This document shows positions 1 to 11,036 of a stretch of DNA of 64,000 nt, piece by piece. The position numbers were made by a program, and so were the translations under genes. The notes under the pieces were generated by a model, which did no database searches, was not told where the DNA came from, and worked only from the letters and a program-made list of their open reading frames with translations. The stretch is from Spirogloea muscicola (taxonomy: Eukaryota > Streptophyta > Zygnematophyceae > Spirogloeales > Spirogloeaceae). Every line of letters starts with the position of its first letter. Positions within the stretch are counted from its first letter, which is position 1. Location of the stretch: NCBI GenBank assembly GCA_009602725.1, contig WELB01000011.1, positions 92,844-156,843 on the forward strand, given 5' to 3'.

Positions 1-514
1 ATAAGGGAGAGGATTGAAATGGAAGAATGGAAATGCGGCTGCCTGACAATAAAGGAGCGGCTGTAAAAGCCAGCCAGGTGCACACAGAGGGCGTCCTTAT
101 ATCTAATAAGTGGAGCCTATTTATGTCAGTGGGTCTGGTCGCGGGACCCCGCTAGGCCAGCCTGTGGCTGGAATGGGGTCGCCGCCAACGGACACGCCAC
201 GACGGTATCGTCGGCGTCGGTGCCCCCGTTCCGTCACCTCCCGTCGGGGCTGGGGCGCAGGCCTGGCCACGAGGCGCCCCCCCCCTCCTCCTCCGTTTCC
301 GTGCGCAGATGAATCGGGGCGACGGCCGGCTCGTAGCCGTGACCGGGCCACCCCCGCCGCATCGCCATAGCCACAGAAATCGAATATATCGACTCGCTTG
401 AAACGGCGGCCCGCCAACGGGTGGCTTCCCGCCCCGCTCGGACCGAGCCCTCAGCGATTGCTGTGCCTTCGAAGCAAGGCACCTCCCCCGCCGCCGCCGC
501 CGCCGCCGCCCGCC
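1..514. other. Upstream region of the SAHH gene
   Basis: No gene is supported here. Positions about 60-80 carry a short AAAGCCAGCC sequence resembling one arm of the dispersed hairpin repeat found elsewhere in the window. Positions 180-500 are very GC-rich and end in a run of CCG triplets just before the S-adenosylhomocysteinase start. They probably hold its promoter and 5' leader. The open frames on both strands look like shadows of GC-rich sequence. Confidence 0.4.
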
Positions 515-3638
<3,124 letters not shown>

Positions 3639-4372
3639 GAGAGCAGAGCATGGTGGCTTGCACAGGCAGCAGTATTTGTAGGGCAGATTGCTGGTGCAAG
3701 TAGCAGCATTAGCCTTTGATGCAATTTGTTGATTTTTTGGCCACTTTCTCATCGAGATACACTTACCTTGACATAGCTCCTTGCAGTCACGCTTCCATGA
3801 TATAGATAATTGGGGTGCCGCTTTAGACATTGGAGGCTCATGCAGACACATGCCAATGTTGCTTGGAAACTGCAATGTGTGCAGTAATGAGAGTTGCCTT
3901 TCGTGACAAGTGCTTCCAGTCAATGGGCAGCAACAACGTCCATGCAGCCAGTGTAGCTGTGTATGGCAGATCCGTGCTACTCAAAATTTGCTGGCCGCTC
4001 TATCATCAAACAGGCTGCAGTGCCGGCCTAATCAACGCCACAGACACTCAACTCTCAGGTGCTCTGTGAAGGTTGGACGTATGTCCAGCAATCTTGTTGG
4101 CTGATGGTAATACATGCCAATCTTACTAGAGAAAGCATAAACACTTGAGAGTCTTTAAGAATCTCCTTGAAGTCGAGCTTGCTGAGCTTGTCATGAGACT
4201 GATTGGAAGCTGTTGAAAGTGTTGTTCGGCCACACCAGGCAATCCAGAGCTTTTTGGAAGTGCCCTAGTCCTCTGCTAGCCCCACTGCTCATGACAGATA
4301 TGTAACGAGTATCGCCTTGAGCAGGGGTGCCAGGCGGATGTGCATGTATCCCTCTACCCAAGTGGTGGGCTT
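3639..4372. other. Intergenic region downstream of SAHH
   Basis: About 730 bases between the SAHH stop and the 3' end of the convergent DUF674-like gene. It should hold both 3' untranslated regions. I see no coding exon with family similarity and no RNA gene. Confidence 0.4.
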
Positions 4373-5228
4373 TCATTTTTGGATAGCGCGGCGGAAGGTT
4401 GCAATCTGCTGCGACGTGGTAATACCAACGGAGGCTAGGATGCGCAGGCAGAGCTCAGCGAGGAAGAGCAGGAGGAGCCATAGTGTGGAGGAGAAGGCGT
4501 CCGCACCCAGGCTGCTGAACATTGCCAACGAGCGGGGACACCACCGTCTCGCCTCCATTGACAGCCTGCTCCAGCCCAGCTGCAGCTGCGCACACAGACT
4601 CCAAGAATTGGAGTCATGAGCATGCAGGGCAATGCTGATGGTGCCACCTAATGGCATTGGCCGCATCATATGGGCAATAGGAGCAACTGCATCTGCATGC
4701 TCACCAGGCTCTTTAAGCTGCGGTGGAACCGCGAGCCGAAGGCATCATTCAGCGGGTGTGTGCTGCTAGCCAGGCAGCTCCGGACGAGCTCGACGATCTG
4801 CGGCGCAGGGCAGGCGCGAGAGCCGGCGCTTGAGCACAGTGGGGAGAGAAGAGTCTCCGGCAGCGTGCACAGCTGTTGCCGAATTGGGCATTGCTCGTCT
4901 GCCAAAGCAGTCCATGCACTGGATCGACACCGGGAACTAATTCTAGTGGGAAAATTTGACCACAAGACACGGCGCAGGTGCCGCAGGCCTCGCTCACCAT
5001 GTCCCGGCTGACCTCCATGGCCACGGCCCTGGGCGACGACCCGGCGCCGTAGCCGCCGTCGCCGGCACTGCCGCCGCCCTGCAGCTGGAGCAGGAGGTCG
5101 AGCGTCGCGCGGCTCTTGAGGAAGATCTGCAGGTCGTCGGTGATGATGTAGCGCTCGCTCGGCAGCGGCGCGGAGGCGCCGCCGCCGCCGTCGCAGCCGC
5201 CGCCGCCGCCGCCGCCGCCGTCGTCGTT

Positions 5229-5265
<37 letters not shown>

Positions 5266-5276
5266 CACCGCAGCAT
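4373..5276 (-). CDS. DUF674-like protein, partial model
   Basis: Probable gene of the plant DUF674 family, whose function is unknown. On the minus strand a first exon begins at an ATG in a perfect GCCACCATG context (5276). It encodes a seven-aspartate run and glycine-rich stretches, then RYIITDDLQIF, which resembles the family's YMVTDDL segment. It stops at a GTGAGC donor after AMEVSRDM. The next exon, after a CGCCGCAG acceptor near 4800, reads IVELVRSCLASSTHPLNDAF. This resembles the family's LLKASLxSKxxLTxVF tail. A last exon after TGTGTGCGCAG (near 4590) is uncertain: the phase-0 reading ends at 4373, while an alternative frame would stop near 4455. Only the C-terminal half of a DUF674 unit is visible, and the start collides with the + strand BAG gene. 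Confidence 0.4.
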
Positions 5277-6330
5277 GGTGGCGAAGCTGACGCCGCTTGG
5301 GCAGGCGCTCGACGTCGCCCGCCGGGTGAGGGACCCCTGCCGCCATCGCCACTGCTGCCGACGTCGTGACGCCGGACCTTCGTCCAGGCGAGGGGCCTCG
5401 CCGCTTGAAGGCCTGCAGCAGCTTATCCTGATCCTGAGGTGCCGCTGGCTATGGCCGGCAGCTGGACGCCATCGAGCGCGAAGTGCAGAGCCTGGCGGGC
5501 AGTGCCGCCGAGGTGGGCCGCCTCGACGCCGTCGGGGAGAAGGTGAGCCCCCACGGTCGCCAGCTCCTGCAGAGCCACAGCACTCGTTGTCAAAGTCTGG
5601 CATGGGAGCTCACCTTCTTTCTGGCACTCACCCACGTCGTCGCTGCCCAACCTTTACGCTGCCACGGCAGGAGCGGGCGCGGCTGACAGAGGCAGTGACG
5701 CAAATGCAGCTCCGCATGGACGGCATCGAGGTACTGCGATGCAGATCCAGCACCCGCCTTGCCCGCTTCTGCATGGCTGTCCCTTGCAGCGCATTGTTGG
5801 TTTGATGTCGCCAAGGACCACAGCTGCCACTGAATCCTAAGCCCAGCTCCCTAGTACCTGACCAAAACCCTTAGATGCGTATCTCTGTACCTTACAAGCC
5901 GGAGCTGTGCTCACATCCTCTGGCATGCAGGGCGATGAGGCTGTGCGGCCAGTGCGGCGGGCCCAGACACAGCGCATGCATGCCCTCATCCAGGTGCACG
6001 CACAGCCACAATAACCAAGGCCAACGGCCTAGCCATTGCTGCGGCCGTCATGTCCCGCCGGCCAAGTGAGGCCGAGTCCGCCCTGCTGGCGGCGCCGCAG
6101 CCGCAAGCTCCTGGTGGCGCGAATGTACGTAGTCAGGGGGGGCCTGCGTGTTTTGGACTTCACAACTTACTAATTATTGCCACCTCAGACTGATGACTAT
6201 GTGTTGCCCACTCTTAAGGTTTCATTTTGTGGGCGTGCTGTTGCAGAGACTAGAAGCCCTGGCTACTGCTGAGACAATCAAGACCGACAGCACTGATGGG
6301 GCTCTACCTGCAGCACAAGATGCACCATGA
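5275..6330 (+). CDS. BAG-domain co-chaperone (BAG family regulator)
   Basis: BAG domains bind the Hsp70 ATPase domain and act as nucleotide-exchange co-chaperones. Three consecutive exons read as one BAG three-helix bundle. Exon A (about 5468-5541) reads QLDAIEREVQSLAG to GRLDAVGEK. Exon B (about 5671-5730) reads ERARLTEAVTQMQLRMDGIE. Exon C (about 5930-5993) reads GDEAVRPVRRAQTQRMHALI. LDGIE/DEAVR is the usual BAG helix 2-3 junction. Further exons read MSRRPSEAESALLAAPQ (about 6032-6124) and RLEALATAETIKTDS, ending at the stop at 6330. A possible first exon MVAKLTPLGQALDVARR starts at 5275 and splices in phase 0 to exon A. Its ATG overlaps the ATG of the minus-strand DUF674-like gene, so the N-terminus is doubtful. 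Confidence 0.6.
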
Positions 6331-6827
6331 GTGGAGTCGCCCTGGGCCTGCGGCTTTCCATGGCCTGTGGCAAAAGTGCGTGGGCTCCCTTATGCATACC
6401 CGTGCCCTACTCAAATCCACCTGATTCGACCTTTTTATGAGCCAGGCTGCCACTGAAGCAGCGGCCGGCTCGCTAGTGAGAAGCGGCCATACAGACCGAA
6501 GAAAGTTATCACTCCTCCCTAACGGCAAGGCAATGCTTGGGAGGCCTGCAGAGGGGGGGCCAACTATAGCCCCCCCTCCTGAGCCAGTGCAAGTGTACCA
6601 ATAGAGCTGCAACCTTGTCGCGCGGACTTGCACCCCAAGTGGCAAAGCTTGAAGTTTGAGATTGAAGTTACTGGACTTTACTAAAGATGATGCGCAGCAG
6701 ACCATCTCCTTCAGCGATGGTCCGCCTGTCAGCTGGCGGAGCGTGGCAGGAGAAAGCGGGAGGAGGGGAGAAGGAAAGTGACGTGCCTACGGGGCTGCGC
6801 GATTGGAGGGCAGCCATCGTTACTTTG
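6331..6827. other. Intergenic region between convergent BAG and pectinesterase genes
   Basis: About 500 bases holding the 3' ends of two convergent genes. Nothing coding or structured is evident beyond open-frame shadows. Confidence 0.35.
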
Positions 6828-7833
6828 TCAAAAGCGCGAGGCCTGCCAGTGGTTGAGGCTGATGAATGCGTTGGGCGAGTACTGGCCGTATGCAACGGCC
6901 TGCGAGATCTGGCGGCCGAGCTGGCGACGGCTTGGTGCGGCGCCAGGCCCTGTGCTGCCGTACTCAAGGAACTGTACCTGACCCGACGCTGCGGCACCAT
7001 GCCAGTCGCTCCACCCCTCAGGCAGCACATTGGCAGCCATGGTGCAGCCGGCGAAGACGACGAGAGCCTTAGAGCGATACGGCCGGCCAAGGTATGTCGG
7101 CCCTGCGCCGTCCACCTTGCATTGCCAGAAGACAAACCCGCCGGGCAAGGTGCCACCGGCCCAGTCCTGGCCCTGTGCCGTGACATAGCCGCGGTAGGCA
7201 TACACCGCCTTCGTGTAGAGCTCGGCACCGTCAAAGACGGCACGCCCAAAGCCCCATACGTAGTCCGCTAGGCCCTCCACATACACCTGCTTGAAGTAAT
7301 GCTGCCCAGTGTACACCGCCAACGTGTCCATCCAGCCCTTGATGCCGACAACGTAGAACTGCGACTGCGTGCCCAGCAGCGACACTGCCGGAGACGGGTC
7401 CCACACCGACTGGTGCGTATTTTGGATCACAATCGCCGCCGCCAAGAAGTAGTCTGGCCCGCCGTGGCCACCAAAGTATACTTCATCAGGAGACAGTCGC
7501 GGTGTGGTGCAGTGACAGAGGCAAGATGCCGCGATACAACTTGCCTGTGTGGCGAGGAGATGCATGTCAGGGAGAACGAGTGAGTGGCGCACCTCCATAG
7601 ACGACGAGCGTGGCGCAGCTGTAGGGATCGCCGACCTGGCTCTGGCTGTTGGACGCTGTGATGATGGTCGAGCGGCCCTGGCCGATGAGCGTGATGTAGT
7701 TCTTCCCTGCGGGGATGAGAACGCGCTCGGTGTACGTGCCCGCGCGCACGCAGATCTTGACGCGCTGCAGGTTTGGGTTGTAGAAGCTGCCGGCTACCGC
7801 GTCGACCGCGTCCTGGACGCGTTGGTGGGTGCC
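6828..7833 (-). CDS. Pectinesterase (pectin methylesterase, CE8), 5'-truncated
   Basis: Right-handed beta-helix enzyme that de-esterifies cell-wall homogalacturonan. The first visible exon (7833 to about 7597) reads QRVQDAVDAV then RVKICVRAGTYTERVLIPAGK, the PME N-terminal repeat. It ends at VVYGG with a GTGCGC donor. The second exon (about 7485 to 6828) has VIQNTH, then GWMDTLAVYTGQHYFKQVYVEG with GLADYVWGF, and later YLGRPYRSKALVVF. The two catalytic aspartates (in MDTL and LADYVWG) and the LGRP arginine are kept. The conserved Gln of the family's QDTL motif is Met here. The exon runs upstream directly into an ambiguous base at 7834 followed by retroelement sequence, so the signal peptide and any pro-region are missing. 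Confidence 0.8.
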
Positions 7834-7834
7834 N
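7834..7834. other. Single ambiguous base (N) at pectinesterase/retroelement junction
   Basis: One N separates pectinesterase coding sequence from retroelement-like coding sequence. It may be a scaffold join of unknown true length. Confidence 0.7.
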
Positions 7835-8176
7835 GCTCTTTGGCCCGAGCAGCGCAGGCGACCGCATACCCAGCCGTGGTGGCACATTTGGCTGGGTGTG
7901 AGCGGTCATAGGCATCAGTAGTCACCACGTCCAGGAGAAGACGTGGCCCGCCGGCCTGTCGGGTGGCCACCACGTCTACACGCCTGGCATGGAGACCGTC
8001 GGCCCTGTGCTGGATTGGCATGATTCCGGAGTGCTCTGCTGCCACGGAGAAACCAGCCTCCAACAGGATGCCATGCATTACGTCGCGGAGGCGGTCGTGG
8101 GCCGCTGTCCGCTCTCCGCCGTGGGAACAGCGCAGAACATGAGCAGCCAGCTCTCCAGGCTCATCTGCATCCAGCC
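7835..8176 (-). mobile_element. Fragment of a non-LTR-type retroelement polyprotein (C-terminal end)
   Basis: One minus-strand frame stays open from about 8176 to 7835 and contains HVLRCSHGGERTAAHDRLRD, followed by a run that includes ARRVDVVATRQAGG and LLLDVVTTDA, then CATTAGYAVACAARAKE. This order (a C/H cluster, then a hydrophobic endonuclease-like core, then AARAK) resembles the C-terminal end of reverse-transcriptase polyproteins scattered in green-algal genomes. Recognition is from memory of the pattern. No reverse transcriptase core or LTR is present, so it is a dead fragment. It abuts the pectinesterase exon at N7834. Confidence 0.55.
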
Positions 8177-8730
8177 CTTATTCATTCCTTTGGGCTGGTC
8201 TCTCACAGCTTTCGGGCTGGCTTTTCACAGCCCTCGCCCACCTTCGGACGAGCTTACTTTTTACAGCCAATTGCCTTACATTGGAATAGCTAGTTCTCAA
8301 CTGCTACTTTCGCCGACTTGCGGCTGCTGACTAGGGGTCACTGAGCAGGCACCATGAGCGGGTTCCATTCTAAACCGGCTCTTTTGGTTGTTCTTCATTC
8401 TTCTTTGGGCTGGCTTTCCCAGCCCTTGCCCCCTTTGACAGAGCTGCTTCTCGCCGGACCTTGTAACTCCCTTTGGGATGGATCGACTTCCAACTGTCTT
8501 GGCCCATATTTTAATTTTTTCGTGGACTGGCTTCTCACAGCCCTCGCCCCCCCTCCTCTCTTTGAATGAAAGGTGTTTTTCGTCTGGGCTGGCCTTTCAC
8601 AGCCCTTCTTCTCTGGGTGGCATACGCTTTCAGACTCCTGCTTATGCGGGCTGGCTTTGGACAGCCCTCGCCCCCTTTGGAAGAGCTGCTTCTTACGCAG
8701 CCCTCAGTCCATCTTAGAGAAACCCGCTGC
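8170..8730 (+). repeat. Array of degenerate GGGCTGGCTTTTCACAGCCC hairpin repeats
   Basis: At least five copies lie at about 8205, 8405, 8525, 8583 and 8648, each with the core GGGCTGGCTTTnCACAGCCC followed by CTCGCCCCC. The core is an inverted repeat that can fold as a GGGCTG/CAGCCC hairpin with a pyrimidine-rich loop. Several copies are followed by GAGCTGCTTCT. The flank at 8310-8345 (GCGGCTGCTGACTAGGGGTC) resembles flanks of copies at 55840 and 56220. No convincing protein is encoded. Confidence 0.75.
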
Positions 8731-10369
8731 ATTTACTGCCTCGCCTGTCAGCCGCGGTCTCATTCCCACAGGTCAAGTCCTGCCGTCGCGGCCAGGCCAT
8801 GCCAGGCCATGCCGGTGTGAGGCCCCAAAATGCTCTTCCTCCCGAGCGGCAAGCTGTCATTCACACGTTCGTTGAGAGCTGACGAGCAGCCACATGCACA
8901 GCTTATATGTTGCTCAGCACACACGCTTCAGTGGCACCCCCTTGGCTCCCCTGAAAGCAACTTGAGTTGGTCATGATGCACTTCCTGACGATCGCCGTCG
9001 CCAAGACATCGCCCTTTGTCATGGAGTGTGAGGGCTGCAGAAAAGCGGCTGCTAGTATTCCGGGGCAGCTGTTAAAGCCAGCCGAGTGCATAAGTGGGAG
9101 TGCTGAAGTGCCTCTTTTCTATGCGAACTTGCAGGCTGGGAAGCTCAAGGGCCTCTCAGTACCCCCGTGTCGGCAGTAGGAAGTGGTATGAGCTGAGGGG
9201 AGAGATAGGAAACTCGCTGCGCAAGCCAGAGGCTGCTGCAAGGACGCCACTGGCACGGCGGCATAAGGCAAGCGATTGGGACCGCTGAGGGGACCTTGGG
9301 AATGCATGTATAGCACGCACCAGACCCAAAGGCACTAACTTCTCCGGGTGTGCGAAGTTCACGGAAGGTCAATCAGCTGGTAGAAACTTGGGAGAGGACT
9401 GCTAGCAATATGGCAGCAAATCTGCAGCTGAAGGAATGCAGCGATACACGAGGTGTGTCTTCAAGATGACACTTCGTGAGTTCTGCATGTGATATCGAGT
9501 CTACGTATTGCTGTACACTGTACCAGGAACCAGGGAATGCGTTGAAGCAGCAACTACCTCTGTAGCCAGTCCATCTGACGATTGGGGCCAACAATCTCAA
9601 CGTCTTATGTCTGTTAAGCTGCTGGCAAAGGTTGGCAAGTCGCCAGTAGGACGACATTCTCAGTCACTTGAAAGCCCCAATGCTGGTGCAGCCCGTCCAA
9701 CGCCCCACTCTCAGCCATCCTCTCCTGCAAGGCTTTCTTCCTATGGCTATTGAGGAAGGTGTCACAGAACTCCCCATCTCAAATACCAACAGCCATCTGC
9801 TCCAGCGCCAAGTCAAGACAGCAAGCATCCAGCACCACGATCTAAAAACGTCTATTTGCACATAGTGGGCGAGTGTAGCTCACTGCGACAATTAAGCGCC
9901 TACGCTGCCCTGCATCACAATGTGAGATGCAGCAGGAAGGATTCTAATAAACGGTCTTACCAAGACAATGGGGGTGGGGGTATCACCAATCAAAAGAAAG
10001 CAGTAGATGCATCAGCATTCAGATTAAGATGGACGCACACTGAGTTGCTCTGACAAATGAGTTCCAAATGCGCAACGCTATGATAAGAAGAGTGAGTCTG
10101 ATGTAATATCAGGCTTCCAGCCCTGGCTAGGCCTGATCCTCACGCTGGACAAGTCATTGCCGCCAGGACGGCGGCGCAGGCCATGTACGCAAGCGCGGGC
10201 ACCGTCCGCTTTCACCGGATCAAAGGCCTGCCAAAAGAATCGACATACCTGCAGACGCAGCTAGCCTGCGCAACAACGCCTCATCGCCCCAGACCCCTAA
10301 CCCTAAACACCACCGATTTGTGAGCTACATAAAGACACGGCATCTGGCGCATGGCCCCCTCGGTCCCGG
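8731..10369. other. Long intergenic stretch without recognised gene
   Basis: About 1.6 kb with short unsupported open frames on both strands. Positions 9060-9100 carry TTAAAGCCAGCCGAGTGCA, similar to the fragment at about 63-82. A tract CCCTAACCCTAAA near 10297 is telomere-like. No tRNA or rRNA recognised. Confidence 0.4.
10296..10312. repeat. Interstitial telomere-like tract
   Basis: The sequence ACCCCTAACCCTAAACA contains two degenerate CCCTAAA units and lies just 3' of the SERF-like gene. It is one of six such tracts in the window. Confidence 0.5.
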
Positions 10370-10561
10370 TCACTTGCCGCCCCCGGCGGTCGGGCCACCC
10401 GCCGTCGCGCCGGCCTTGCGGGCCGCCTTCTCCTGCAGCGCCTTGGCGTCGCGCTCCCGGCGCTGCAGCGGCGTGAGCCCGTCGTCGCGTTTCTGGCCCG
10501 AGGCGGCAGCGCGGGCCGCCGCGCGCTTGCGGTCCACCTCGCGCTGGTTGCCCCTCGTCAT
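10370..10561 (-). CDS. SERF (4F5)-family small basic protein
   Basis: Single-exon ORF of 63 residues. It begins MTRGNQREVDRKRAAARAA, continues KRDDGLTPLQRRERDAKALQ and ends in a Lys/Ala/Gly-rich tail. The MTRGNQRE start and the DGLTPxQRRERDAKALQEK core are typical of the SERF/4F5 family. These are small, highly charged, mostly disordered proteins; animal and worm members modify amyloid aggregation and bind RNA. The frame is open further upstream to 10735, but the start at 10561 matches the family exactly and the upstream part is low-complexity. The protein is very charged and Ala-rich, as expected for this GC-rich locus. Confidence 0.8.
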   Translation of the reverse strand: MTRGNQREVDRKRAAARAAASGQKRDDGLTPLQRRERDAKALQEKAARKAGATAGGPTAGGGK

Positions 10562-11036
10562 CCCGCCACGCCAAGCCGCCACGCAGGCGGGCCTCTGGAT
10601 GGCGGCGGCGGCGGCGGCGGCGAGGTCGGCTAGTGGGGGGCAGTTGGGCCAGGGTCCTCCGGCCGGCGCGGGGCCGATCCCCGTTGACCGGTTGACCGTG
10701 GGCCCCGCGGGGTCAGCGTCACCGGGCCAGCTCACCGCCGCGGTCGCTGACCTTCTGACGCATCCAGCGCAAGTCTTGATGCACTCCTTGTGCTTCCATG
10801 TACCCCCGTTTCATCGGATTCTTTCCCCTTTTTCATAATGATTTCATACTCACGGCACGCGCCGCCGTCTCTCGTGGACTCATGGGGCCGGCCCCGCGGG
10901 CCCGCACGGCGCAAGCGTCAGCGTCACCGTGTCCATCTCGGTACCACGTCAGCGTCATCCGTGACCCCCTCCGCACCAGCTGCAGCCAGCCAGGCGCTCC
11001 GGCGCCGCCCGTCGCCGCGGCGGGCCTCGCGGCGCC

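Noticed and set aside
4956-5369. + strand frame with a coiled-coil-like LEQEVERRAALEEDL stretch
   Set aside because: The minus-strand reading has DUF674-like motifs with matching splice sites. The + frame decays into Ala/Val repeats and is out of frame with the BAG exons.
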